Below, one piece after another: positions 17,604 through 26,763 of a DNA stretch of 64,000 nucleotides. The notes under the pieces were generated by a model. The model had not been told where the DNA came from. It did not search any database and worked only from the letters and a program-made list of their open reading frames with translations. A program made the translations under genes and the position numbers. Source of the stretch: Methanosarcina sp. MTP4 (GTDB lineage Archaea > Halobacteriota > Methanosarcinia > Methanosarcinales > Methanosarcinaceae); assembly GCF_000970045.1 (NCBI RefSeq), contig NZ_CP009505.1, forward strand, positions 1,550,001-1,614,000, read 5' to 3'. How positions within the stretch are numbered: the stretch's first letter is position 1; every line of letters begins with the position of its first letter.

Positions 17604-18653
17604 ATGGAGATAGATGCTGTCGATACTCTTGTTTCTGATGTAATCGAACGGGTTGCATCGAATAAAAAGGATCTCAAAAGTGCTGTTGAATTTGTAGTCG
17701 ATTTTTCAGGCAAACATTCGGTTTCTCCGGAAACCCTGCTGAAGCTTTCAGCCGTCTTTGATGCTGATAAAATGTATAAGGAAAAATATGTGTTTTCCAG
17801 GGCCTGCGCCGAGCTTGCAGGGGGAAAGCTTCGCGAAGAAGGCCTTCTCAGCGCAGGAAATACCGCGTCGGCTCTCGGGGAAAAGGAGCTGGCTGCGGGG
17901 GTATACGAGGAACTGCTAAAGTCAAGCCCGGACAATGTTGAGGCTCTAAGCAGGAATGGGGCAGTTTTTGCGGAATTTGGGGAACTGGAAAGGGCCCGGG
18001 AACTGTTCGAGAAGGTCCTGGAATTTAACCCCTACCATGTGGACACGCTTTGCAATTACGGTCTGCTCCTTCACAGGCTCGGGAGAATAAAAGATGCCGA
18101 AGCCGCTTACAAAAAGGCCCTGATCCTGAAACCCAGGCATGTGGAGACCCATTGCTGGTACGGGGTCCTGCTTTCCGAACTCGGGCAGAGGATAGAAGCA
18201 ATTTATCATTATGGGCGGGTCCTCGAATTCGATCCGGACCATGTAGAATCGAACTTCCGCTATGCCCTCCTCCTGGAACGGGAAGGGGATGCTCTGGAGG
18301 CGGAAATCCATTACATAGCGGCTCTGAAGGCAGCCCCGGAAAACCCGGAGATCCACCGAGCTTATGCCAGGTTGCTTTCCAGGTACGGCATAGTCCATGG
18401 GGCCAGGCAGCATTTCAAGCATGCTCTCAAACTGGACCCCCATGACGTGGAAACCTGCTGTGAGTATGCCCGGCTCCTTGCAAGGTTCGGTCACCGGCAC
18501 GAGGCCGAGGTCCAGTACAGGAAAGCCCTGGAACTTGACCCGAGGCACATGGATACCCTCTGCGGATACGGAGACCTCCTTCGGGAAAAAGGGCAGTATT
18601 CCGAAGCCGAAGAGTTGTATCGGCAGGCTCAGACATGCAGCCGGGAAGAGTGA
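17604..18653 (+). CDS. TPR protein 4 of the paralogous cluster
   Basis: 349 residues. The shared N-terminal domain is clear (MEIDAVDTLVSDVIERV, VDFSGKHSVSPETLLKLSAV, EKYVFSRACAELAGGKLREE), followed by eight TPRs, one fewer than its paralogues. Repeats 1 and 5 are the most diverged. I start at the ATG at 17604, about eight bases after GGAGG, because it aligns with the other three starts. It is separated from the others by the phosphatase, the coiled-coil gene and the MITE, so the cluster has been broken up or expanded around them. Confidence 0.91.
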   Translation: MEIDAVDTLVSDVIERVASNKKDLKSAVEFVVDFSGKHSVSPETLLKLSAVFDADKMYKEKYVFSRACAELAGGKLREEGLLSAGNTASALGEKELAAGVYEELLKSSPDNVEALSRNGAVFAEFGELERARELFEKVLEFNPYHVDTLCNYGLLLHRLGRIKDAEAAYKKALILKPRHVETHCWYGVLLSELGQRIEAIYHYGRVLEFDPDHVESNFRYALLLEREGDALEAEIHYIAALKAAPENPEIHRAYARLLSRYGIVHGARQHFKHALKLDPHDVETCCEYARLLARFGHRHEAEVQYRKALELDPRHMDTLCGYGDLLREKGQYSEAEELYRQAQTCSREE

Positions 18654-18750
18654 ACCGGGATGAATAAAAATTCGGTAAATCCGGTTTGAAATTCGACAAA
18701 TGAAAAACAGAATCAATACAGCCTTAAAAGTTCAATACAGCCTTAAAAGT

Positions 18751-19440
18751 TCAATACAGTCTCAAAGGCTCAATTCCTCTTTTTTCCATGAGGCAGGCGG
18801 GGATGTCGAGAACCTGCAGGACCGAATCGATTATGATCCCGTCCGAACTTGCGACCACAAAGTCACTTTCGGGTTTCCCGCCTTCTTTTTTCAGGTCGAA
18901 ATCGACGTGTTTTGAGGTCCGGGCATCGCCGGGAATACCTTTTTCCTGCATTCTGCGGCGGATTAAGCCGGCAAGTTCCCCGCTCCGGCTGATCTGGGCG
19001 TCGAGGAGGAAGGTTGAGGTATTAGGTCCGGTTTCGGAGAGAAAATCCAGGACGGTTTCGAGGGCTTCCTCTATGTCCTGGGCGTGCTTTGCTTTGCTGA
19101 AATAGAAACGTGTGTCCCGGATGTAGCTGTCGTCGCAAAACCACATTGGCTCTTTTTTCAGCAGGCTGTCCACGGTGAGCAGGACGTTGTATCCGTCGAG
19201 GAGAATGTCCCTGTTTCCTGTTTCTTTACACCCTATCTTTTTCTTTGCCCTGGAAACGGTCCTGTCCGGGGGCATGATGACCCTGGTAAGGATGTGCCGC
19301 TCTTCGGCGCTGAGCCGGGAGTGGTCGGCTACAAAACGGATGGTTGCGAACTTCGGGTAGCCCCAGCGGAGGATACTCCGGACGTCGTTTGCGGGTTTAA
19401 GTAATTTTTCTATTAAAAAAACGGTTGACTGCTCCTGCAT
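18751..19440 (-). CDS. DUF434-domain protein
   Basis: About 229 residues. The N-terminal half (PANDVRSILRWGYPKFATIR, FVADHSRLSAEERHIL) matches the DUF434 family of archaea and bacteria. The C-terminal half (ILLDGYNVLLTVDSLL, then FLLDAQISRSGELAGLIR, ASSDGIIIDSV) carries regularly placed aspartates and a PIN/NYN-like look (LDGYNVL resembles the NYN nuclease motif), so an RNA-cleaving role is possible but unproven. Start is the ATG at 19440 after AGGGG; an upstream in-frame ATG at 19512 lacks a ribosome site. Short direct repeats (TTCAATACAGCCTTAAAAG) follow the stop. Confidence 0.8.
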   Translation of the reverse strand: MQEQSTVFLIEKLLKPANDVRSILRWGYPKFATIRFVADHSRLSAEERHILTRVIMPPDRTVSRAKKKIGCKETGNRDILLDGYNVLLTVDSLLKKEPMWFCDDSYIRDTRFYFSKAKHAQDIEEALETVLDFLSETGPNTSTFLLDAQISRSGELAGLIRRRMQEKGIPGDARTSKHVDFDLKKEGGKPESDFVVASSDGIIIDSVLQVLDIPACLMEKRGIEPLRLY

Positions 19441-19642
19441 GGCCGGTCCCCTTTCCGAAAGGAGGTTCTTTAAGTGAGTGAGGCTATATGTTATATATAC
19501 ATATTTACACAATTAATTATGATCTTTGTTGAGTCAGTGGTCAATTTGCCTGTGCGTCTACCGGTTTATCCCCTGGCTTTTCTAAGTTTCAGCCCGGTTT
19601 GGGCTGCGGGCCGTTTGGAGTTCAGGCTGGAGGGTTACTATT

Positions 19643-20623
19643 ATGGAAGTGTTGTGGCTGGATCAGGAAGAAGTTAAAAGTGTCATTGATATGCGTTCTG
19701 ATATGGAAGTGGTGGAAAGTGCTTTCAGGCAGCACGGCCTTGGCAAGGTGCAGATGCCGCCCAAGTCCTATCTATACTATGCCGAATACAACGGGGACCT
19801 CAGGACCATGCCTGCCTACCTTGAGGAGGAGGACGTTACGGGCGTGAAGATCGTAAATGTCCACCCGGGAAACCCGATGAAAGGCCTCCCCACCGTGATG
19901 GCGCTTATTGTCCTGATCTCCCCGGAAACCGGGGCTCCCGTCGCAATCATGGACGGGACCTACCTGACCGACATCCGGACAGGAGCAGCAGGCGGAATCG
20001 CCGCAAAATATCTTGCCCGGAAAGACTCCGGAATTATCGGCATGATAGGGACCGGGAACCAGGCAAGGAGCCAGCTTGAAGCCCTCTGTGAAGTCTTTGA
20101 ACCCGAAATGGTAAAGATCACCTCCAGGACCCGGAAGAGCAGTGAAAAGTTCAAACAAGAAATGGAAGACCTGGCCTGCTGTGAAATCAGCATTGAGGAA
20201 AACGTTGAAAAGGTTTGTGACTGCGACATACTCTTCACGACCACCCCGGTTCGAAAACCCGTCGTAAAAGCCGAATGGGTCAGGGGAGGTACTCACATAA
20301 ACGCAATCGGCGCCGATGCTGTCGGGAAAGAAGAACTTGACCCCGAACTCCTGATGCGCTCCAAAATCATTGTAGACGACATGGTACAGGCCGTTCACTC
20401 GGGGGAAGTCAATGTCCCGCTTTCCAAGCACTACATCTCCGAAAACGACATCCACGCCGAGCTAGGGGAAGTTATCACAGGCCTGAAGCCCGGCAGGACC
20501 AGCGATGAGGAGATAACGATCTTCGATTCAACAGGCCTTGCAATCCAGGACGTCGCAACTGCAAACCTTGTCTATGAAAGAGCTGTTGTGAAGGGCTTTG
20601 GTAGGGAAGTCAGGATGTTCTGA
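19643..20623 (+). CDS. alanine dehydrogenase (ornithine cyclodeaminase/mu-crystallin family)
   Basis: 326 residues. The NAD-binding site is GMIGTGNQARSQLEAL (about residues 132-147). Family signatures are MPPKSYLYY with the substrate-contact lysine, GAPVAIMDGTYLTDIRTGA, and HINAIGADAVGKEELD. This family contains ornithine cyclodeaminase and the archaeal type of alanine dehydrogenase, described in Archaeoglobus; the sequence looks more like the latter, but substrate is not certain. It would interconvert alanine and pyruvate with NAD and ammonia. GGAGGG stands about ten bases before the ATG. It is monocistronic. Confidence 0.87.
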   Translation: MEVLWLDQEEVKSVIDMRSDMEVVESAFRQHGLGKVQMPPKSYLYYAEYNGDLRTMPAYLEEEDVTGVKIVNVHPGNPMKGLPTVMALIVLISPETGAPVAIMDGTYLTDIRTGAAGGIAAKYLARKDSGIIGMIGTGNQARSQLEALCEVFEPEMVKITSRTRKSSEKFKQEMEDLACCEISIEENVEKVCDCDILFTTTPVRKPVVKAEWVRGGTHINAIGADAVGKEELDPELLMRSKIIVDDMVQAVHSGEVNVPLSKHYISENDIHAELGEVITGLKPGRTSDEEITIFDSTGLAIQDVATANLVYERAVVKGFGREVRMF

Positions 20624-20763
20624 AAGGCTTTTTAAAGCCTTTTTTGATTTTCTTTTCCGTTTATCTTTTCTGCTTCCTTTTTTTGTTTCCCTTTCTCTGC
20701 TTCCTTTTTTGTTTCCCTTACTCATCCTCCACAGAATGCAGGCAAAGTTTTATATTCGGTTTT

Positions 20764-20904
20764 ATGTTATGTATTTACAACATTATGTTTGATTTCTCCA
20801 ACAATATGTTGTAAATTACTAACTATTTTTTTCTGCCATCCGGAAACCTTTAAATATCATGAAGAGTTATCTATCTCTAACTCAATGTTGCAAATACATA
20901 ACAT
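20764..20904 (+). promoter_or_regulatory. repeated dyad sites upstream of the membrane protein/HTH pair
   Basis: ATGTTATGTATTTACAACATT (read as 20764-20783 plus one base) recurs inverted at 20884-20904 with one mismatch. Within and between them AACATTATGTT occurs at 20779 and 20900, and AACAATATGTT at 20809. These are near-palindromic 11-mers of the kind a dimeric HTH protein binds. They lie upstream of a gene pair ending in an Xre-type regulator, so autoregulation through these sites is the obvious inference. The second inverted copy is about 70 bp before the GTG start. Confidence 0.6.
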
Positions 20905-20976
20905 TATGTTGGAAATATGCAATATGTGGTTATAAATAGTCAACAAACATGCGGATCGGTTTGAGAGGCGTTTAAA

Positions 20977-21372
20977 GTGGAATACATTGAAAAAAAATAT
21001 AAGTACAAACTGCTCATGGGCCTGGGTATATTGCTTGCCGGGATGCTGGTTGCAGCTTTTCTTGAAGTTGACATTCTGATTCCTATTGTCCTTATCAACA
21101 CAGGCCTGATCGTTTTTCTTGCTACGGTGTTCAAGCTTTTCAAGAGCGGGGATCTTCCTGACAAGGATGAGAGGACAAAGAAGCTGGCTGCTTACGGGAT
21201 TACCTATTCCTGGTTTCTGACCCTGGTGCTAATTACGGTCCTGATCTGGGTGGACTACTTCAAACTGCTTGAACTTACAGCAAAGGGAGTGCTGGGAATA
21301 CTGCTCTTCTTCATGATTATTTCCGCAAATATTTTCAGGTGGTATTTCATGCGTAAGGGTGATGTTGAATAA
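20977..21372 (+). CDS. small integral membrane protein paired with HTH regulator (DUF2178-like)
   Basis: 131 residues with four hydrophobic segments (about 12-30, 34-54, 75-95, 103-122) and a charged loop with PDKDERTKKLAAYGITYSW between the second and third. This loop plus four helices resembles the DUF2178 family, whose genes often sit before a small Xre-type regulator, as here. Start is GTG at 20977 after GAGAGG. The downstream regulator gene begins 21 bp after its stop, so they are co-transcribed. A sensor or anti-regulator role is possible but not shown. Confidence 0.82.
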   Translation: MEYIEKKYKYKLLMGLGILLAGMLVAAFLEVDILIPIVLINTGLIVFLATVFKLFKSGDLPDKDERTKKLAAYGITYSWFLTLVLITVLIWVDYFKLLELTAKGVLGILLFFMIISANIFRWYFMRKGDVE

Positions 21373-21393
21373 TAAGGCCCCGGAGGTCACTTC

Positions 21394-21600
21394 GTGAAAA
21401 CAAGGATAAAGGAATTCAGGGCCCGGTATGACCTGACCCAGGAAGCTCTGGCAAAGATGGTCGGGGTAAGAAGGGAAACCATCGTTTTTCTTGAAAAAGG
21501 AAAGTATAACCCCTCTTTAAAGCTTGCTTACAAGCTTGCAAGGGTTCTGGAAACGACAATTGAGGAGTTGTTTATCTTTGAGGACTCGGACCTGGAATGA
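21394..21600 (+). CDS. Xre/Cro-type HTH regulator
   Basis: 68 residues, essentially one helix-turn-helix domain: [52 protein letters not shown]. Proteins of this compact type (YgzD/YozG-like) accompany small membrane proteins in many genomes. GTG start at 21394 with GGAGGTCAC upstream. It probably binds the repeated dyads 500 bp upstream. The following 21601-22008 has no gene; it is AT-rich and contains a run TTTAATGTTTCTTT repeated at 21957-21990. Confidence 0.92.
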   Translation: MKTRIKEFRARYDLTQEALAKMVGVRRETIVFLEKGKYNPSLKLAYKLARVLETTIEELFIFEDSDLE

Positions 21601-22008
21601 GCCGGATGGTCCATTATATTTCAATTTTTTATATATTATATCCGGGATTTTTTTGAGGGCGGCTTTAAGTTGAAGGTTAACCTGATTTTTGTTAAGGAAG
21701 TAAAATTCATAATCCATAAATACTTGAAAACAAACCGGGTAATTGTTTAGCGGTTAACTGTTTTGGAGATTTATACATTACCCCCCAAAAATAGTTGTAC
21801 CTTGCCCCAATGGTATAATGAAAAATTTTTGTCCCAAAATACTCCCATATACTCTCCCTGAAAACCTGCTCAATACCCTCATTTTAAAAACAGGTATGGG
21901 TACTGCACGGCTACGCAGTACCTGTCCACTTTCCTTTTAATGCCGAGTTTACTTAAATGTTTTAATGTTTCTTTTTAATGTTTCTTTTTGACGTTTCTTT
22001 AAATTTAT

Positions 22009-23475
22009 TCAGGCCCCGACGATTTCGTAGAGCTTATCCATATCAATGTGCTGTTCCACCACTCTTGCAAGTTCTTCGTAGGCACCGTCTTCGGTCATGA
22101 CTTCTTCGAGTTCGTATTCGAGGCCTTTTTTCTCGTAGAGGTACTTCATCAGAGCGTTCCTGATGTTTCCGTTTTCGAAAAGCCCGTGGAGGTAGGTGCC
22201 TATAACAAGGCCTTCCTCATCAATGGAGCCGTCGTCCCCGAAAACATGTCGCTTCGAGTCAGTTGCGCCCATGTGGATCTCGTAGCCTTTTACTTCTTCT
22301 CCGTCTATGGGGGCAAGGATCGGGCCGTGGGCATTGACGGTTTTTGTGACCTGGATGGTCCGTTTTTCGTATTCTCCGAACTTTGTCCTGATGTCCAGGA
22401 GCCCGAGGCCCTCGAACTCAGCTTCGACCCCGTTTTCGATACCTGAGTCAAAGATGGTCTTTCCTAGCATCTGGTAGCCGCCGCAGATCCCGAAGATGGG
22501 GATTTTCCCTTTGAACGCCGCGATTTTTTTGGCCATGCCGCTTTCCCTGAGGTCAAGCAGGTCGTTGATGGTGTTCTTTGTGCCAGGAATGGCGATTGCG
22601 TCGGGGTTTCCAAGTTCTTCGTCAAGGTCCACATAGCGGATGTTGGCGTGGCTTTCCAGGGGTTCGAAGTCCGTGAAGTTCGAGATTCTGGGCAGGCGGA
22701 TGACTGCAATTTCGATTTTCTTTTCCGCTTTCGAGTTTTCCTTGTCCCCCAGGGAGACCGAGTCTTCGGAGGGGATGTGGAGTTTGAAATATGGGAGTAC
22801 GCCGAGTACCGGGATTCCGGTTTTTTCCTCAAGTTCCTTTAAGCCCGGCTTCAGGATTTCCAGGTCGCCTCTGAACTTATTGATGATGAAACCTTTGACG
22901 TTTTTCCGCACGTCTTCGGGCAGGAGGGCTATGGTCCCGTAGAGGCTTGCAAAAACGCCACCTCTTTCGATGTCTCCTACAAGGATAATCGGGGCCTGGG
23001 TAAGCCTTGCAGTGCCTACATTTACGATGTCCCTTTCATAGAGGTTGATTTCAGCAGCCCCGCCTGCTCCTTCCATAACAATGATGTCGTGTTCGTTCCC
23101 GAGCCTTTCCAGGGCCCCTTCCAGGACTCCGTTCATCTCCTCGATAGAATCGTAGTACTGGCCTGCGCTCCTGTCTGCGTAAGGTTCCCCAAGCAGAATA
23201 ATCTGGGAAACGCAGTCACCTTTCGGTTTCAAGAGGACCGGGTTCATGTCGGCAGTGGGTTCGGTGCCGGCAGCTTTCGCCTGAATCGCCTGTGCAATCC
23301 CGATTTCCTTCCCGTCCTTTGTAATCCAGGAATTCAGGCTCATGTTCTGGGCCTTGAAGGGGGCAACACTGTACTTTCTGGACAGGATCCTGCAAATGGC
23401 GGTCACAACTGAACTCTTCCCAACATGTGAAGCGGTTCCCAGGATTAAGACGCTTTTCGTATCCATTTTTACCAT
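22009..23475 (-). CDS. cobQ: cobyric acid synthase CobQ/CbiP
   Basis: 488 residues. It adds amide groups to the corrin side chains during cobamide synthesis, using glutamine and ATP. The N-terminal dethiobiotin-synthetase-like ATPase domain has GTASHVGKSSVVTAI and PFKAQNMSLNSW; the C-terminal class I glutamine amidotransferase domain has the catalytic Cys in IFGICGGYQMLG and the His in TYLHGLFENG. Length is normal. ATG at 23475 is chosen; a GTG six codons upstream and an ATG three codons downstream are alternatives. Methanogens need cobamides for methyl transfer. No other cobamide gene is adjacent. Confidence 0.96.
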   Translation of the reverse strand: MVKMDTKSVLILGTASHVGKSSVVTAICRILSRKYSVAPFKAQNMSLNSWITKDGKEIGIAQAIQAKAAGTEPTADMNPVLLKPKGDCVSQIILLGEPYADRSAGQYYDSIEEMNGVLEGALERLGNEHDIIVMEGAGGAAEINLYERDIVNVGTARLTQAPIILVGDIERGGVFASLYGTIALLPEDVRKNVKGFIINKFRGDLEILKPGLKELEEKTGIPVLGVLPYFKLHIPSEDSVSLGDKENSKAEKKIEIAVIRLPRISNFTDFEPLESHANIRYVDLDEELGNPDAIAIPGTKNTINDLLDLRESGMAKKIAAFKGKIPIFGICGGYQMLGKTIFDSGIENGVEAEFEGLGLLDIRTKFGEYEKRTIQVTKTVNAHGPILAPIDGEEVKGYEIHMGATDSKRHVFGDDGSIDEEGLVIGTYLHGLFENGNIRNALMKYLYEKKGLEYELEEVMTEDGAYEELARVVEQHIDMDKLYEIVGA

Positions 23476-23842
23476 ATCCGTCTTCTCGAACACTGATTGT
23501 GGGTATTGTTAGTGAATATTATTCCCGAAATAACATCAATGAATATTATTATGATCTCGCAGTTATAATAAAATGTTTGGGTACTGTGGGTATTAAATCA
23601 AGAAAACTTGTTTAAATTAAATAATTGCATTCTTATACTTCTGCCCAAGGATATATAGTTTCTGACGCCTGGCAGGTTTTTTGATCTCCTTAAAAAAGCC
23701 GTCTTTTTACACATTATTTTTTCCTTTCTCAATCTTTGTTTCTTTCGGGATTTGCTTCCTTAAAGCCTTCTGTTTTTTCGGATCTCAATTTCTTCTGAAC
23801 CCAATCCCTTCCTCACTCTTTCCTGGATGTGCTTGAGTTTAT

Positions 23843-23898
23843 TCAGGGTTGCCAATTCAGGGTTGCCAATTCAGGGTTGCCAATTCAGGGTTGCCAAT
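23843..23898. repeat. 14-bp tandem repeat, four copies
   Basis: TCAGGGTTGCCAAT four times in perfect tandem, upstream of the surface-protein gene and in the 490-bp gap after the cobQ start. A fifth partial copy (TGGGATTG) follows. The rest of 23494-23966 is AT-rich promoter-type sequence without a gene. Confidence 0.92.
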
Positions 23899-23966
23899 TG
23901 GGATTGCACTTCTTTTAAATAAGATCAAAGCAATCTTTCTGGTATCGAATCCGGGGAAAAAAGACC

Positions 23967-25142
23967 ATGAAAGCCGTATTTTTCCTATTCATTTTGCTTC
24001 TTATCATGCCGGTACAGCCAGCCTTTGCAGCCGAAACCCTTCAGGCAGGGGACGCGGGCATGCCCCGCATATCCGAGCTCTACAGTGACCTCGAATCTTT
24101 TGATGTGACTGTTTATTCGGAGGTGCCGAATGAAGACCTGACCCTTGAAACCTCTCTTGTCAGGACTGAGAGTAACACCGAGGAGGTGCTCGTAAAGAAA
24201 GTTTTTTCTGTTGAGGAAGTCCCCGCAAACACCAGGGTTATAAAGGTGGGGTTCTGGGATGTAAAGGGAGCTGAAGACGGTTCATACCTCCTTAAAGCTC
24301 GCCTGCTCCGGGATAAGGAGCTACTTTCCGAGGCTGAGTACAAATTTGTCTACGGGCGCCGTTCCATTCCCAGGGTCAGGGTCAATGACCTGGTCCCTAA
24401 TTCCGAAGGGATCAGTGTGGTAATCTCTCCCAATGAACCGGTGCTCTTCGATATCGAGTACATGCTTGTTGACGGTTCGGACGTTGTGTACACGACCAGG
24501 TCCGAGAAAGTTGCCCTGACAGGTTCCCCTGAAGCTTTCTCCGCAGCCTGGGGCACCCTGCTTGAAAACAACAGGGAATACCTGGGAAGGGTGAAGATCC
24601 AGGTTTATTCCCCGAGGCGGGAGTTTATCGCAGCTACGGAAAGTTTCACAGCGAAGGATGACGCAGAAATTACTGATATTTACGAAGACGAGACCGGGGC
24701 AAGTGCAACTGTCTTTGGCAGGTCCCAGGTGCCTTTCGAAGGGAACCTGATATTTACTGTCTACGAACTGGGCGAGAATGCCGCTTCCGAAACAGCCAGG
24801 CCTTTTGATTCAGCCCGGGAAAGGGTGCCCGTGCTGTTGACAGACGACGATGAGACCGTTGAAGTCGCCTGGAAGGAGAGGCTTCCCAGGGGTGTTTACA
24901 GGCTCGAGATAGAACTTACAGGCAAAGACGGGGACGTGATAGAGCGCAGGGAGACAATTATCGAGTCTGACCTGTCGTCCTACTCCTATGTGAACGGAGC
25001 TGATGGAAGCGATTCAGACTCTGCAGGTACGGGAGACGGAGCTGCGGAAGAAGACGGTGCGGGAGGTATCCCGGGCTTTTCTGCCGCTGCGGTACTGGCA
25101 GTACTTGGTGTTTCTGCGGTTCTTTTCAGGAAACGAAGCTAA
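23967..25142 (+). CDS. surface protein with signal peptide and PGF-CTERM-like anchor
   Basis: 391 residues. Signal peptide at residues 1-22 (FLLIMPVQPAFAAET region). The body is predicted beta-rich with three or four Ig-like segments (for example SVEEVPANTRVIKVGFWDVK). The C-terminus has an acidic Gly/Ser/Asp linker, then GGIPGFSAAAVLAVLGVSAV and LFRKRS: PGF motif, hydrophobic helix, basic end. That is the PGF-CTERM layout processed by archaeosortase A in haloarchaea and found in Methanosarcina. It should be anchored to the outside of the cell. It precedes the FtsX-like permease in the same direction by 137 bp, and the pair may work together. Confidence 0.85.
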   Translation: MKAVFFLFILLLIMPVQPAFAAETLQAGDAGMPRISELYSDLESFDVTVYSEVPNEDLTLETSLVRTESNTEEVLVKKVFSVEEVPANTRVIKVGFWDVKGAEDGSYLLKARLLRDKELLSEAEYKFVYGRRSIPRVRVNDLVPNSEGISVVISPNEPVLFDIEYMLVDGSDVVYTTRSEKVALTGSPEAFSAAWGTLLENNREYLGRVKIQVYSPRREFIAATESFTAKDDAEITDIYEDETGASATVFGRSQVPFEGNLIFTVYELGENAASETARPFDSARERVPVLLTDDDETVEVAWKERLPRGVYRLEIELTGKDGDVIERRETIIESDLSSYSYVNGADGSDSDSAGTGDGAAEEDGAGGIPGFSAAAVLAVLGVSAVLFRKRS

Positions 25143-25279
25143 ATGTAATGCCGGCCCAAATACCTAATTTCAGCAGCTTAAGTTTGCAGGTCAATTTTGC
25201 AGGTTAAACTGATAATTTAAGTTTGCAGGTCAAACAAAAATCAGTAAACGAATAATCAATAAGGAAACCGTGAATTCCC

Positions 25280-26455
25280 ATGCGCTACGAACTGTTTATC
25301 GCCCTCCGGCAGATCCGGGCCAGGAAATTCCAGACCCTTCTTTCCGTAGGAGCGATAGCCCTGGCTGTGATGGTACTCACCATTTCCCAGGCGTTCATGG
25401 TAGGGTTTACCGATGAACTTTATGACACCACGGTGGACAAACTCCCTCATGTCTCGGTCTCCCCGACAGAAGACGAGGAATACATCTACCTTTACAGGAC
25501 TCTGATGGAGGAAATAAATTCAATCGAAGGCGTCACAGCGGTTTCACCTTTTCTGACAGGCAAGGCTTCCTTAAATTTCAAGGAAAATTCCCGGAACGTC
25601 GAACTGAGGGGCGTGATCCCCTCCCGGGAGAACGAAATCAGTGAAATAGAAAGCGACATGGTGGAGGGCGACTTCCGGGAACTCGAGTTTTCGCGGAACA
25701 CCGTGGTCCTTGGCTCGAAACTCGCGGACAGGCTCGAAGTCAAACTGGGGGATTTTGTGGACGTTTCCTTCCCTGATGCAAATCCTCTGTCCCTCAGGGT
25801 TGTCGGGATCTTCCACACAGGGTCTCCTCTGGACGAGTCCCTTGCCTACTGCTCTCTCGAGACTGCCCGGAACTTTTACGACGTATCGGACGTGGTAAGC
25901 GGGATCTCCGTCCAGATCGAAGACTTCAATAAAGACAGGGAACTCGCTGCCAAAATCGAACAGACTGGCTATGAAGCCAAAGGCTGGACCGAGACAAACC
26001 CCGAGATCCTGCGCACCCTTGCTATAGAGGGGACCTCAAACAGCATCACCCTCGGCCTTATCGTGATCATAGCTTCCTTTGGCGTGGTCAGCACCCTGAA
26101 CCTCTCCGTAATAGGCGCAACCCGCCAGATAGGCATGCTCCGCGCCATGGGTGCCTCTGTCTCAAGTATAAGAATGATTTTCCTTCTCCAGAGCGGTATT
26201 CTGGGCTTCCTGGGGGCCTTCTTCGGGACTCTTATCGGCATCGTCATCTCTCTCTGGATCGGAGAATACGAATATCCAGAAGGCGTAGAGTTCGCCGAAC
26301 AGTTCGGGGGTATCAGCTCTATCCCGGTAGTCATCCGCCCTGAGGACATCATCTTAATCATTATCGCGGTCTTTCTTTTGAACCTTATTGCAGGTATCTA
26401 TCCTGCACAGCAAGCTGCAAAACTGGATCCTGTGAAGGCTATCAGTTCGAGGTGA
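25280..26455 (+). CDS. ABC transporter permease, FtsX/MacB/LolC type
   Basis: 391 residues. First membrane helix at about 17-40 (FQTLLSVGAIALAVMVLTIS), a large outside domain (about 45-245, MacB periplasmic-core type), then three helices near the C-terminus and GIYPAQQAAKLDPVKAI, a nearly invariant end of this family. These permeases act with a separate ATPase to move lipoproteins, peptides or to transmit force, not to import solutes. No ATPase gene follows or precedes, which is unusual because they normally adjoin. The upstream surface protein may be its partner. Confidence 0.92.
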   Translation: MRYELFIALRQIRARKFQTLLSVGAIALAVMVLTISQAFMVGFTDELYDTTVDKLPHVSVSPTEDEEYIYLYRTLMEEINSIEGVTAVSPFLTGKASLNFKENSRNVELRGVIPSRENEISEIESDMVEGDFRELEFSRNTVVLGSKLADRLEVKLGDFVDVSFPDANPLSLRVVGIFHTGSPLDESLAYCSLETARNFYDVSDVVSGISVQIEDFNKDRELAAKIEQTGYEAKGWTETNPEILRTLAIEGTSNSITLGLIVIIASFGVVSTLNLSVIGATRQIGMLRAMGASVSSIRMIFLLQSGILGFLGAFFGTLIGIVISLWIGEYEYPEGVEFAEQFGGISSIPVVIRPEDIILIIIAVFLLNLIAGIYPAQQAAKLDPVKAISSR

Positions 26456-26732
26456 GCTTCTGCCGGAAAGGCGATCTTCTGTCAGAAATGTGCTCTTCTG
26501 TCGGAACATCGGGTTTTGGCCCCCCAACTCCGGTTTCTTTTTATCTTTCCTTAAAAAAATAAACCGCCTTAAAAAATTCAACTACTTTTAATATATTACC
26601 GGCGTTGTAATGTTCCACGTGGATAAATAAGTCAACCGGGTTGAAAATTTATCCCCGGTAATTATATATCTTTTTCTTACCCTTGTTCACATACTTCCTA
26701 TAGCATAGCGAACAAAAAGGACCTTGTGCAGG

Positions 26733-26763
26733 AATTCTCATCAACTGACCACTGATGAGAATT
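26733..26763. other. 11-bp perfect hairpin in a gene-free region
   Basis: AATTCTCATCA (26733-26743) and TGATGAGAATT (26753-26763) pair perfectly around a nine-base loop. No T-run follows in either direction, so it is not an obvious terminator. It lies 280 bp after the permease stop and 430 bp before the next gene. The gap 26456-27188 also has AT-rich promoter-like sequence but no gene I can support. Confidence 0.5.
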
